Below are positions 51,559 through 63,962 of a stretch of 64,000 nt of DNA, in pieces. The stretch is taken from the NCBI GenBank assembly GCA_022496205.1, contig WTXD01000008.1, positions 372,001 to 436,000 on the forward strand. Direction: 5' to 3'. This stretch comes from Gloeopeniophorella convolvens. Taxonomy: Eukaryota > Basidiomycota > Agaricomycetes > Russulales. The position numbers and the translations under genes are program-made. Each line of letters opens with the position of its first letter. The first letter of the stretch is position 1. The notes beneath the pieces were generated by a model, which was not told the DNA's origin, searched no databases, and saw only the letters and a list, made by a program, of their open reading frames with translations.

Positions 51559-54500
51559 TCATTGGAAGTACAGCTGCTGTGCGTCGGACTGGGCAAAGGC
51601 GAGGTTGCACGCGGGACATTTGCGCTGTCGTGTGGAGATGCGCATGTCGATGCAAGATTTGCAGAACGCTAAAGCTCAACGTGAGTTCCTAGTCGCATGA
51701 CAGGGATGAAGCAAGACGCACTGTGCAAGCACTTGGTCAACACCGTCGAGCGCATGTTCTGTTTGCACGTGGAACACTTGAGAATGCTCTGCACAACACC
51801 CGTCAGTCAGCACACGACGCGATCGGCCAGAGCCGCCTACGCACCATGCACTTGTCCACCTCCTTCTGCAGCTGCGCCTCTTTCTGCGACGGCGGTGCTG
51901 CCTTGCCCTCCGCCGCCTTTTTCTGCCGCTCGATCGTCAGTTGCGCGAGCGTGAGCGCCTCGGCCTTCCTCCGAATATCTTCCACTAGCGCCATCCAGTC
52001 CTTCCGCTTCGAGTCTATCGTGCCTTGCAGCTGCTGGCAGTTCACCTCGACACCTGCGCGCGCGACCCGCGCCTTATAGAGGTCCGCCTCGGCGTTCGCG
52101 ACGTACGTCTTGTATGCGTCCAGCTTTGCGTTGGTAGCTGTGATAGTCTGCTCCAGCAGGGTCTAGAGGGCAATAAGTCAATCGCGCGAAGAAGCTAGGG
52201 TGGGGGTAATGCGCACTATGCGGTGCGTGTTCGTCTTGTCGACCTCCGTCAGGTTGGCGACGTGCTTCAGAAGCTTCTCGTTCGTCCGCGCCAGGTGCTT
52301 GTGCTCATTCTCAACGGCCTCCTTCTCCCGCATCGCCGCGAAGAACTTGTTGTCCGCTTTCGCTTTCTACGCACCGTGAGCAGGTTGAGCGTACCCTCAG
52401 TGCAGCCAGATAAGGGAAACTCACATCGAGGTTGGCCTTCATAATCCGCTCCTCAGCAGCTACGAGGTCAAACACCTTATTGTTCACCTGCCCCTGTGCG
52501 GACTCCCATGCCGTCGAGAGCTTGCCAATCTCATCGTACAGCGCAGCCTCTGCATCTGCACGTTGTGCATCCTGCAGCCGCAGCGACTTCGCCTCCTCCT
52601 CCTTGAGGCGCAGCTGCTCCGCAAGCTGCTTCACATCAGGTGGGAGTTGTGAGGGCTCTCCGTACGTCGAGCGGTACTGGTTGAGCAGCTTGTTGGCGGC
52701 GACGAGCTCCCGTCTGATCGCGCTCTCTGCACGCATGATCTTGCTCGCGTCGGGATGCTGCTCGGAGAGTGCAGAGAGTTGCTTCTCAAACTCTGTAACA
52801 CGTTCTTCAGCGACACTGAAAAAGAGGCAGATGTCACGATGAAGTCCACGTCGCGATAGGGCGAAACTCACATGAGGCGCTTCTTGAGCTCTGCAGCATC
52901 TCCTGACTTCTCTTTCTGGATAAACTCCACAAGCTCCTCGTCTCCGACATTAGCAGCAAGCAACAGCTTCAGCCGCGCCACCTCCGACTGGTAACTCTCT
53001 ATTCGGTTCTGGTGAGGTCTATCAGCGCATCGCCCAAAGCGCACAAGGTAGATACTATTTACGGTGTACGAAGCGACAAGGGCCCTGACTTCTTCCGAAG
53101 ACTGTCGCTTGATCAATTGAGCCTTAACTTCGTTCAATTCGGCTGTCAGTTGCTCGCGTTGTCTGCGCAGTCGGCTGCCCTCCTGTATACGCTTCTCCTC
53201 GGCCGCACGACGTTCCTTCTGCATCTGAAGAGCAGAGTCAGCTGCGCATCACATAACGAGACGACACACGCACCTGCTCAGCATCACTTGTACCGGAAGG
53301 GGACTGTGGCTTAGGCGGCTCAGGTGGAAGCAGTCTCGCCTGTGTCTCTTTCAACGTGTGTTCCAGGAAAGAAGCCTTTTCCGTTAACTGTTTCCAGACA
53401 TCTGTTGCCTCAATGGTTTCAAACGATGGAGGGCCTTGCTGCAAGAGGTTGGTATAGAGCTGCCAACGGAGTAAGACGCGACGCACTGCACTCAAGACGT
53501 GGTTTTCGTTTAGCAAGTTCTCGTTGATGACCTCAAGCTCCTTGATCCTGTCTTCGCGAATTTTGGCGACGTCCTGCCAGTGCTGCAACTCACTCAGGGA
53601 AGGGCCGGCATCTGGAGGTGCGGATGTAGGCTGCCCCACAGTTAGAGAAAGGCAAAAAGATATTCAGAAACGGGTAGTCCCACCGATGGATTGACCACTC
53701 ACTGCAGGAGGGGACAACTTCCGCTCTTCCTCCTTCACATCCTCTTCCTCCCTTTCGGCACTCTCCCCCTTCACAGGCGCCTCTTTCGGTGGAGTTGCTG
53801 CACGAGCGTGAACCGCCTGCACCGTGCGACTTTGTTGTCGATCGAGTCGCGTCTCCGCCGTTGCAAGGTCTGAATGGTACCTATCACGCTGTGCCTGGCA
53901 GTCCTTCAAGTTCGCTCGTGTTAATTCGAGTTCAGAACGCAGGAACGTGCACTTGCAGTCACATGTCAGTGGGCAGCATGATCTGTCAGCAGCGAGGGAC
54001 ACACCTCTGTTTGGGAGCGTTGATACAGTTTAAACATATCGTCCTTCATTGAAGTGCCTCCATTCATCTGCACGAAAGCCGCAACGAGCTTATGAGTCGA
54101 CCGCGCCTTATCCTCGAAGGCTGCTGCCAGAGTGGGATCATCTTCGGAGGATGTGTGCTTGGAGAAACTGAACAAGTCTTAGGGGCGGTGAGTACGAGCA
54201 ACGCTCAAAAGACATGCAGGTCTATTACCTTCTGCCTCTTCATCTAATGATGGGGAGATATCTGGCTTCACGTGCGCCCTTATTGTGTCGACAAGCTGAA
54301 ACGGGTCGTCAGCATGTATTAGCCAGATCCCGCAGTAGAAAACCAACCTGGGTCCAGCAAGCGCCCATAACTGCAAGGCTGGCCTCGTAGGTCCCCTTGA
54401 GACGTTCTAGCTCTGCAATACGTGCTTGGCTCCGCTCATTCTCTCGTGCGTAATGTCTCATGCGACGGAAAATGGCCTCCTTGCGAAATTGCTGAAGAAC

Positions 54501-54729
54501 GATAGTGAGGACATGAGACGGGCGCAGAAAAGGTATGCAGGGAGAGAAGGTCTTTCCAGCTCACCTCTAAATCGTCCTGATCCCTCGGTTCATCGTCTGG
54601 TGGCGTTGCAGGATGTGCATTGCCGTTGACGAGTACGGCGCTGCCATTAACGGACACCGCACGTTTCTTGGAGGGTAGGGGTTCGGGTTCGCCCATGTGG
54701 GGACGTTTCCTTGAGCCGACCTCCTGCAT
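51559..54729 (-). CDS. BRE1: E3 ubiquitin ligase BRE1 (histone H2B ubiquitination)
   Basis: Nuclear RING ligase that monoubiquitinates histone H2B. Exons (minus): 54729-54565, 54491-54348, 54295-54229, 54177-54005, 53951-53703, 53630-53274, 53224-53063, 53008-52872, 52815-52425, 52366-52217, 52162-51845, 51788-51722, 51668-51559; 829 aa. The basic N-terminus (SRKRPHMGEPEPLPSKKR) is followed by FRKEAIFRRMRHYARENERSQARIAELE and an almost continuous coiled coil. The C-terminal RING reads LKCSTCKQNMRSTVLTKCLHTFCKSCIDMRISTRQRKCPACNLAF, split by two introns. The stop-free 48-nt segment GTGCGTCGCG...TTGCAG within the 53630-53274 exon may also be an intron, giving 813 aa. The partners RAD6 and COMPASS are not in the window. 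Confidence 0.93.
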
Positions 54730-55233
54730 GGCAGGGTGTGTAAGGGGGGAAGGGAGAGAAAGAAAGGAGGAGGAGCAAGGAGTGTGCAGGAAGAGTTGGT
54801 TGTCGGCTACCGGCGAGCAGTCGCCATTTTGGCACTCCGCCCAATCCCTTTCCAAATTGGGAGCCACATTCCCGCTCTTGTTCCCGCCAGCCACCTCGCC
54901 ATGTCCGACCACGTCCCACCGTGAAAGCGCTGCTACGCGTATGTTTCTCTCCGTTGTCTCACTCGTTGACCTGTTTTGTGTCCTCTCGGCCGGGGCTCGG
55001 CGTTTCTACACCGACCAAGCAAGCGTCCTCCCCAGGATAACCCGGTGCGCGTCTCCTGCACTTGCCATTTTGATCCACAAGTACCGCTGCTTCTCGACAG
55101 GCTCGTGTAAACAATGACCTTCTTCAAGATGGACATCTACCTATATACAAGAAAATGTGCACGCGCGTTTACCGAGGTGCAGCATCCGGCGCGCGCTCCC
55201 TCATTTCAACCCACTCTTGACCCAACGACATCA
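54730..55233. other. Intergenic upstream of BRE1
   Basis: BRE1 promoter and the 3' flank of the allantoin-pathway gene; no gene seen. Confidence 0.5.
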
Positions 55234-57560
55234 TCACTGGAATTGGACCACCACACGCTCGCCAGATTCTTGCCGCAGGTCTATCACCTCGCAGTCCACC
55301 GCTTCACCATTCCCTATCTGTGTCTCGACACAGGCCAAGTCCATCGGCTGCTCACCGACAGCTGTCAGTCCGATGTCACGGCCCAAAGCCAGACTACTCA
55401 CTCCATCCAGGACCGTCATAGGTTGATCTGCACGTTCAGTCAGCATCATTGAAGACTCAGAGGTGGCGCTCTACCCACGCCAAGTCCCTGTGTTGTACAC
55501 TATACCCTGGTTTGCCTGTGCGATGAACGCGCGCAAGCTGCTTATATCCGGTCGGTCGTCCGAACCGTTCTTGGCGACCACCACCAGGTACTTGTTGTCC
55601 TTATCGTGGCCCATTGGCAAAAATGCTTGGTTCGTGTACGGATGTCTCTCCAGCGCGTCGAGCATGACTTCGCGCCTTGCCCCATTTCTTGTGACCTCTG
55701 CGGCTTGGCATCTATACACAGATATACCTGCGGTCGCACCCGACCCTTCGGGATAGCTGCTCTCTAGGAGAGAAAGCTTGTGATATTTCGCAGCGGTGCC
55801 GAAGTTTGCTGGTGTTACTTTGACAGAGCGCGGAGCGCCAGTAACGTCTGAATAGGACTGAATGACCTGGCCAAATGGAGCGAACGCTTCTGGAGTGAGT
55901 GGCAAGGCTGGAATCCTCCGCCGACTGACGCTCGTCTGCCCTGTCGGCACCTCGCTGACAGCCGGTTCTGGGTCCTCTTCACTTTTTTCAAAGCTTTGTG
56001 TCAAGGACTCGTTCCCCGGGCTGGGTTCTTTACTGCCGAACACGCGCACGCGTTTGACTCCTCCGTCCGGGTATATCGTCAGGCGCACATGCGTAAATAC
56101 GCCCTTTCCGGCGCTATCGACTTGGAAGAAGTGTTCACGGTGAGGGCCAAGGTAAACTTGCGGGAGCACTAGCGCCCACTTGTCTTCGTCAGCACAAGGT
56201 GCGTCCTTCTCGGATGCCGGGTAGCATGTTGGTGGAGGAGCGTGCGATGCAGTGTGGGGAGGTATGTCGGAATCACTGTTAATGGCATGGAGTTCACAGT
56301 ACTGCGGGAAGTTGCCCTTGAAATTTGCCGTGTCGATGGCCACGTGTGATAGATGACCAGCTGCACCTCTGTCGAATGTGAATGAGTCTGTGCCCTTGCA
56401 GATAGGGCGTGTGCAACTGCGCACAGCTTGATGATGACCCAGTCCTTGTGTGCTGGTTGCCTGCTGCGTTTGGTCTCCCAGCCATCGCTCATATCCTCCC
56501 CTGTGAAATTTGAGCACATGTCGTCACACCTATGTCACTGGGACTAACCTCGACCAGGGAGCGTGAGGTTCGAGCCCACACCAAAGTGTTGGTCCGATGT
56601 GAATACCACTTTCCCCCCGGCAAACACGTGCCCCAAGTCAAACACCTCGCCCGGAGATTTGGGGTGGATGGGAACAACATTGCCATACACGCGAAAACGG
56701 GCCTGTTAGGAACAAACATGAGGGGCCAACATAGGTCTTCGGGGCACATTGAATGTCCTGACAATGGACTTACAATCCCGCCGTCAGGATACATATTCAG
56801 TTTCACATAGTTGATGGCTTGTGTTTCGGGAATTTTGAAGAGATGGCTGGACGTAGGACCCAGAGAGACCTTCGGTAGAATTTCAGTCCACTGGAGATAA
56901 CCGTCAGGGACGCAATATTCGCATCGGCGCAGGTGAACACACGCGAGCATCATCCGCCGTGGGCGCCTCTTCGCCTTCTGCGATGAGTAGAGCGTCTACA
57001 GACGCCTCAGGTCCTTCGTTGCCTATTTGAAGAGTGCATCAATGGTTCATCCCTTGATCTTGGGTAAACGGACCATTGAAATGAGTAGTGTCTATATCAA
57101 AGCCGACCACGGTTCCTGTTGTGCCCAACTTGATAATCGCCCTGTGACAGCGGAAATAGGTTTCCGTAAACTGTTTTCTGTGCCTGTGCGGGCCTTACCA
57201 ATCGTGAGCGGGGTTGTGTCGACGACTCTCCCAGCCATCGTAGAGAGCACCGTTGGGACCGAACTGCCCTTTCAGGCTCTGTGCCGGCTTGAGGCGGGTG
57301 CAAGATCCGTCAAACGGATAGTTGGCAGGACAGGTGCACGTTCCTTACCTGGACGAGGAGGAGATGGAAAGCTTCTGCGAAGAATTCATCTGAGACGGAA
57401 ACGACTGCACCGCCGAGCGCCACGCTGGACAGCTCTGGAATGCAGTGTCACGTCCGGAGCAGGTCAGCGCGCACGCCTGGATGCGTGCCCCCTACCCACC
57501 TATCGTAGTGGCAAATGGGTGGACTGAGGATTGATCCGATAGGATTCGATCGTAAGACAT
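55234..57560 (-). CDS. Fused allantoicase - ureidoglycolate lyase
   Basis: Catalyses two successive steps of purine/allantoin breakdown: allantoate to ureidoglycolate plus urea, then ureidoglycolate to glyoxylate plus urea. Exons (minus): 57560-57500, 57434-57349, 57287-57199, 57141-57074, 57022-56943, 56890-56774, 56702-56549, 56500-56425, 56368-55479, 55427-55234; 604 aa. The allantoicase part has two repeats, each with a GGxVVxxSDxxF-like strand, [14 protein letters not shown] / [16 protein letters not shown], and a [11 protein letters not shown] / [13 protein letters not shown] block. A Glu/Ser linker follows, then the AllA/DAL3 domain from [15 protein letters not shown] through [23 protein letters not shown] and a C-terminal Asp/Glu strand. 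Intron donor GTGGGT at 55478 preserves GTWH. Such fusions are known in Cryptococcus uric-acid catabolism. Confidence 0.92.
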
Positions 57561-57816
57561 GTTTATGGAGGCAACGCGCTGAGACAGATCAGAGATATCT
57601 CTCCAGTCAAGACTCCGATGGCGAATCCCGCCTTTCTCGCCGCACGTGACGCTGAAGCGATGATGTGTGGAGAATCACATGCGAGTGGAAGCAGTACTTG
57701 TTGTCGGACAGAGAGCATGCAGCTGACCACTTTCGCTTTCCCCCTCAGATCCCGTACCATTCCTGCATTCCTACTCCCCTTCTTTCTCCCTCTGTAGCAT
57801 ATACTCACAGTCTTTA
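57561..57816. promoter_or_regulatory. Divergent promoter, allantoin fusion gene / HSL-type hydrolase
   Basis: 256 bp between divergent starts. In other fungi allantoin genes respond to GATA factors; TGATCT/GATAAG-like cores are not clearly clustered here, so no site is claimed. Confidence 0.35.
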
Positions 57817-60800
57817 TGATTGACCATTTAGTCGGCCACCCCAGCCCTTCCTGGAAACGCACCCAAGTAAGCCCGGCCCCCCTCCGCGTCCGACGCCTCA
57901 CGTAACCTCCGTCTTCTCCCAGGTCTTTCTTGTTATCTTCTTTTGGCTATGGAAAATTACGTGGGGGGATGCGCGAGGTCCTCGCATACTCTGGATACGA
58001 TTGTTGAACAGGAGGCTTGGTACGTCGTTGGCCCTGCAGTGATCACCCCGCAGTCGCTCACCAGTCTCAGACGACTTCACACCATGGCAAATCGTCCTCA
58101 GCACGCTCACTGCGGTATACGCCATGCGTAATGCCGACAAGCTTGTCGGACTCGGTGGTGAGTTCTGGCATGGGCAGATTGCGAATCATACAAGTCTCAT
58201 CCCTTCTCCGACAGCTCCCGAACCCTTAGCACGCCTCGTAAGCGCGGCCCTGGTGCACGATCACATCTATTAACGGCTGTCCGCTACAGTACGCTCCGTC
58301 ATACTATCGCGCAACATGGATCAACACTGGTCTGGATGCAGGCTTTGCCACTGCAATGAACATTCGCCAGAAATGGCTACGGGATATCTGTTCTATGGTT
58401 TTCTCTATCTACTATATCATCTTTGCTAATGAAGCCGATGAGAAGGTGCGCTTGCTTTTGGCTGCCTCCGTAATAAATGACGACCGTTTTTCAGCTTCGC
58501 AAATTCCGAGCGGCCCCTACTGTCGATATGCTCCGTGTGACTTGGGAGAAGACGAGCAATCCCTATGTGAGCAAACCATCTCAGCACTCGTCGTTCGCAT
58601 TTGATACTGCATACAATAGCTCCAACTCATCAGCCACAAGAAGCCTGTGGCACTTCACCGCAAGATACTCCTGCCCCGCCCAGACTCGTCTCCGTACACA
58701 CGCCCTATCACCATCTTCCTCTTCTACTCACCACGCCCCGAGACTAACTTGTCCCATGATCCTGCTGCTGCTTTGGCTCTTGAGCGCGACCTCATCCTTG
58801 ACGTGCCTGGAGGCGGGTTCATCTCGATGGGCCCTGAGCACCACGAAGAACGCCTTCGATCCTGGGCCGTACAGACTGGCAAACCGGTGATCTCCATTGA
58901 ATACGGAAAGGCACCAGAATGTAGTTGGACAGTTCTTCCTTATATGTGGCTCTACTGATTGTTCCTGGATAGATCCCTATCCCTATGCAATTGATGAGGT
59001 CTTCGACACGTACAGGATCGTTGTCGAGTCCAAGGGCAAGGCCATCGGCATGGCCGGTGAAGATCTCAACATCATTATTTCAGGGGATTCAGCGTATGTT
59101 TGGAACGTTCGTTGTTGGATTGTTTCAATCTCACAATTGCTTTAGTGGTGGCTGTCTAGCCACAGGCTGCGTCGTCAAGATCATCGAACATAATGTGTTG
59201 CTGGAGGATCCGTCCCTACCGTACCCCTCACCGACGTCTCTGCCACCCGCTCCTCTCCCTCTCCCAGTTGCTGTCCTGCTTAGCTATCCGGCCTTGGATT
59301 TCAACTTTACGTCGTGGATGACACCTTCCCATCTGAAGGTCCTCCGCGAAGAGACTGAAGCTGATGAACTCAGGCAGCACGCCAGATCTCCTTCGCTGCT
59401 GAGACAGCGTTCTTCGAGCTTCTTTAACCCATCCGACGACGAAGATGCTGATGGCTGGGCAAGGGAGCTCCGTAGTACCAAGGACCACCTTTCCCACGCT
59501 AACCCACTGGCTATGGTGACCGAGGCGCCGTCAAGCGCCCCGACCCGTAAGAAGAGCTGGCGACAGGTCTTTGGGATGGGCATGACGCCGATCGTCGGAC
59601 GCTCCACCAGTGCCTCCACGCTGAAGCAATCAAGATCACGACGGTCGTACACCCATCTCCATGCTCAGGAACATCGTGCACCAGCTCCTGCCGCAGATGC
59701 GGGCTACTCCGACTCCTCGAGCGACGAGGACTACGACGAGGACCTCGAGTACGAAGAGGACCCATCCATTCAAGCTCGCATCCGATGGCAACACTCGCCG
59801 ACGTCGAGCAAGACCGGCTCGCCTCTCAATCGCACGCCAAACGCGTCTGGCATCTTCCCTCCAAAGGCAGGCTCGTCTCTGGATGTCTTGGACAGCGAGG
59901 TGCAAGCTCAGCTTGCGGTCGAGGTCGCAAAGGCTACCATGGAGGTGGCAAAGAAGCGCAAGCGTGCCGCGCGCGAGCGGAAGAACGCCCCCATCGGGAT
60001 GCGATTGACAATGACCTCTCGGTCAGGCTACTTCCAGGACCGCATCATTTCGCCCACGATGGTGGGTGGATTTATCTGGTTCGAGGTGGGCGAGAGAAGC
60101 ATCACTAACGTTTTGTTAGATGCGAGCGATGGCTATACTGTACATCGGTCCCCATCTCAACCCTGATTTTGCGTCAGATTATCACATCTCTCCGATCCTC
60201 ACGCCCTCGCAGCTGCTCGTGAAATTCCCTCCGCTTTTACTCCAGTGCGGCGAGAAGGATCCACTCGTCGACGACACGATCATTTTTGCCGGCCGCGTCC
60301 GCGAGGCCAAGCGGCATCGCCGCGAAGAACTCCGCGAGATGCTGGTGGCGCGACGCAGCAGCATGGACGAAGCCGAGCTCGAGGAGGTCGAAGACGAGCT
60401 GGAGCATCTGGAGGCCGAGAGCGACGAAGATTGGCTGCAGATGCAGATCTTCTCTGGCTGGAGTCACGGGTACCTGCAGATGCCGTCCCTGATGCCCGAG
60501 GCGCAGGTAGCTATCGACGATCTCGCGACATGGATCGAGGGTGTCTTTGCAGTCGTCTCGCCCACACCAAGTGACAGCCATACATCTTCGAATCCCTCCT
60601 CGCTGGGGACGACCATCAGCGAGGCCGGCTCTGGCTCGCCATTCCTCGCGCATATCTTCCCATGGGCGTTCAAGAAGGAAGCGGACGCGCAGCCGGGGGA
60701 TGGCGGCTCGGACCGAGTGCGCCTAGACGGCGACGGGGTCCCACGGGTGCGCATCTCGACGGCCGACGAGGACTGTACGGGATTCCCAGGGGCCGCGTCA

Positions 60801-61276
60801 GAAGCGGACTTTGAGGAGTGTATCACGGTGGTTCCCAAGGTGCGCCGTGCATCGGTGATGGAAGGCGAGGAGGCAGGGCAGGCGGACGCGGCGGCTCGCA
60901 CGCGGCAGGAGAAGATGCGCAAGGGTGTCGCAGCGTACGTAGCGACGGCGGGATCTGATGGCGCGCAAACGAGTCAGCATCGGGCGAGCGCTGGGGCGGG
61001 GCCGGTGGGCCACGGGCACGGGCACGGTGATGGCATCGGCGGCGCTGCGCAGGCGCGGGGCGAGGAGCGGGGCGCGGGACAGGCGCCGGGGCGGCCGCCG
61101 CCGAGATGGTGCGGTCGCCACCGCGTACGCCGAAGGGATTCGACGCGGTGGTGCGGGCGGGCACGCCTGGCAAGGCGGGCGCTGGAGGACCTGCGGGGGG
61201 GCAGATCATCTCGGAGAGCGAGCTGATGCGACGGCGGCGGTTGATGGACTCGCACATCTTTGTGAGCGAGTCGTAG
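57817..61276 (+). CDS. HSL-type alpha/beta hydrolase with long acidic insertion
   Basis: Esterase/lipase of the hormone-sensitive-lipase group. Exons: 57817-57867, 57923-58019, 58065-58157, 58215-58237, 58290-58445, 58495-58566, 58620-58920, 58973-59093, 59146-60061, 60120-60972, 61053-61276; 968 aa in frame. The N-terminal helix VFLVIFFWLWKI may anchor it in a membrane. The oxyanion motif reads DVPGGGF, with Pro where HSLs have His; the nucleophile elbow is GDSAGG; the acid is in GEKDPLVDD and the His in WSHGYLQM. Between elbow and acid lies a Ser/Arg-rich, then Asp/Glu-rich insertion (SDSSSDEDYDEDLEYEEDP). The final intron 60973-61052 is tentative; it restores the ending MDSHIFVSES. Reading through would instead stop at 61226. 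Confidence 0.82.
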
Positions 61277-62192
61277 GAAGAGGCCACTGCACGGTTGTAG
61301 GCTGTATGTGTATTTTCTGTTCATGATGATGTCGATTCGGTATACGTACATACGCGTATTAATGTGCATAATGATGTATCATCACGGATTGCTCGTGCAG
61401 GCAATGCTACCAAGTGAATGGAGTGGGTTGGCTGCGGCTGCACATGATGTGGCGAAAGCACATGGTTCTGATGCTTTACGCGCCTGGGTTCTGGTGGGCG
61501 TCTGACCGGCTTCGGCGACTGATGATAGCATTTGTAGGCGCGCGCCTAGCAACTGCGGCGGCGTGGCAGGGTGGGGCAAAGATGCGCTCACGGCGCAGGG
61601 GGCATGTGCGCGCGTGCGGTCGGCTGGGACCGACGACAGAAAGAAGGGAGGAATTCGCGCGCAGAAGCGCAGGGAGAGGAACAGATCGTCTGGGAGGGAG
61701 CGCCAGCATCAGCAGATCAGAGGTATCAGCGTGATGCGTGGCCGCATATGGGACGACGGTGTGCCCCGCGGGCGTTTGGGAGTGCCGGGGGTTGTGCTGG
61801 GACGCCCGCGTGGGAGGAGCGCCGAGGAGTTTTTTCTGTGGGTGTGCGGGTGTGTGCGTGGGTGCGTGCCAAGTGGTGTGAGTAGGGTGGTGTGTATGTA
61901 GTGGTAGTAGTATGTATGTGTGGGTGCGGGCGTCTGTTGGGCGATCCCTACACAGCCACCAGGCGGTAGCCGAGGGTCTGGCGTGGAGATGGCGGGCCGG
62001 GATTGGCTGGTAGCCGGGGCGGTGTCTGACTGTCTGACCTGACCAGAGAGTCTTGGTGTTGCCTCGCCCGAATCTGCTGTTAAACTCGCGGCGTGCGCTC
62101 GCCCGCTCGCCCCCCTCCGCAGCCGCTGCTTGCTCCCAGCCCGCGACCTGTTGTATGGCCCAGCCCCTACACCGCCTCCGAACATCCCACTA
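61277..62192. other. Long 5' region of the C2H2 factor
   Basis: 0.9 kb with G/T-rich microsatellite-like sequence near 61830-61930 (GTGTGTGCGTGGGTGCG, TAGTAGTATGTATG). Overlapping short frames on both strands have no support. Probably promoter and 5' UTR. Confidence 0.45.
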
Positions 62193-63681
62193 ATGCCCAT
62201 CCTCCGTCCCTCACAACACCACCTTGCTCTCTCTCCGCACGACGACGACTACTCCCTCCTTCCTCCTCCTTCTCCCCCAGACGGCCATCATCCCCCCGAC
62301 CAGCCCCCAGCGCTCTCGCCCACTTCCCCCCGCGCCCTCTCCCACCTCCCGTCGTCCCACCACCACCCAGACCCAGACCCAGACCCCGACAGCGACCCCG
62401 AGCCCGAGCCCGGCCCAGCCCACCGACCCCGCCCGCCCCCGCGCCGCCCACACCTAGACATGGCGCCCACCGCCCACGCATCGCCGCACGCTTACCCCTT
62501 TGGCGGCGGCCTCGCCCCCGCCTCCTCGTCCGCCCACTACCCCTTCCACGCCCCCGCCGCCCTCCACATGCCCGCCCTCACCCACCCCGCCCACCTCCCG
62601 CCCCTCGCCCCCCTGCGCGCGCCCCACCCGCACCCGCACGCCGCCAACCCGCCATACCCCGCTGCCCGCCGCGACGGCAAGCGCAGCCCGACGACCAACC
62701 CCGAGGCGTACTACGCCCCCGCCCCCGCCGCGCTCTTCAGCCACGCCCAGACGCTGCCCTCCGCGTCCCCGCCCCCGCTCTCCGCCGTCAGCACCGTCTC
62801 GAGCCCCACCGCGTCCCCCGCCACCCCCGGCACCGTCTGCCGCCTCCCGCCCATCTTCCAGGTCGAGCGCCAGCAGGTCACCACCTCCGCCACCCAGGCC
62901 GCCAGCGCCAGCCGCCGCCGGAACGAGGCCAACTTCCTCTGCCCCGTCCCCGGCTGCGGCAGCACCTTTACCAGGCGCTTCAACCTCAGAGGTGCGTCCG
63001 TCCGCCCATCCGTCCGGCGTGCCGAGAAAGAACGCTGACGTTTCCCCGCCCGCTTCGCGGCGTATTTACCCGCCAGGCCACCTGCGCTCGCATACGGAAG
63101 AGCGGCCGTACAAGTGCGAGTGGCCGGGGTGCAACAAGGGCTTCGCGCGGCAGCATGACTGCAAGTACGTGATCGCGCCGCTACTTCTTGCTGATCGTGG
63201 TGATCCTTACGGGACCGCCCCGCCCGCAGACGGCACCAGGCGCTGCACTCGGCAAAGTCCCAGAACAACGCATGCCAGGGCTGCGGCAAGACCTTCAGCC
63301 GCCTCGACGCACTCAATGTGAGTACATATCTGCGCGCGCGGCGCGCGCACCGCATGACGCACGACGCCCAACGCTTATTGCGCCCATCTCCGACAGAGAC
63401 ATCGTGGGTCCCTTTCCATCTGCTCCGCAGCGCGCGCCGCGGCACCGCAGCACTGACGCGCGCATCCCCTCTCTCTTTTCGCAGTCCGCTCCGAGGGCGG
63501 GTCCGAGTGCCGCCACGCGTCCGCGTCGCCCAACGGCGCGCCCGAGACGCCGAGCGGCGGCGGCGCGCCCGCGGACGAGCACGCGCCGAGCCCCGCGAAG
63601 CGCGAGCGCTCGTCGACGCCGCCGCTGTCCCGCACGCCGACAGAGGAAAATAGATCGAGCGACGACGGCAGCGCCGAGTGA
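62193..63681 (+). CDS. C2H2 zinc-finger transcription factor, Swi5/Ace2-like
   Basis: Exons 62193-62991, 63077-63164, 63230-63317, 63397-63403, 63485-63681; 392 aa exactly. The N-terminal 250 residues are Pro/His/Ala-rich. Three C-terminal fingers follow: CPVPGCGSTFTRRFNLRGHLRSH, CEWPGCNKGFARQHDCKRHQALH (both C-x4-C-x12-H-x3-H) and an atypical third, CQGCGKTFSRLDALNRH followed eight residues later by Cys. This arrangement, with a defective third finger, resembles yeast Swi5/Ace2. The 7-nt exon at 63397-63403 supplies Arg-His and the first base of Leu; without it the third finger loses its His. The upstream frame to 62130 starts with TTG, so the first ATG at 62193 was chosen; a further in-frame Met lies at 62460. 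Confidence 0.85.
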
Positions 63682-63960
63682 GCGCCGCCCCTGTCTGTCC
63701 GCGTCCCTGTTTCTCGCTCGCACTTTGCTATCTGTATCTCTCTCCCGTCCGCGCATCGCCCCCACGCCTGCACCCACCACCCCCTCCCCCACACCTTCTT
63801 GCCTGCGGATCCGCCCCCCCCCCCCCCGGCTGTGTAGTGAGTATGTATGTATGTATGCCCCCCGCATGTACGCGCCGCCTGCTCGCGTATTATCGCCCTA
63901 TTTATCGAGCACCCCGGCGCACACACACCCCTTTTTTTTTTTGTTTAACTAAGACCAGAG

Positions 63961-63962
<2 letters not shown>
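63682..63962. other. 3' flank of the C2H2 gene with simple repeats
   Basis: Contains a C14 tract at 63814-63827, a GTAT array at 63841-63856 and a T11 tract at 63932-63942. No gene seen. Confidence 0.7.

Noticed and set aside
55234..61276. Secondary-metabolite or catabolic cluster around the allantoin gene and hydrolase
   Set aside because: Only one purine gene is present; the neighbours are BRE1 and a general lipase, so no cluster is supported.
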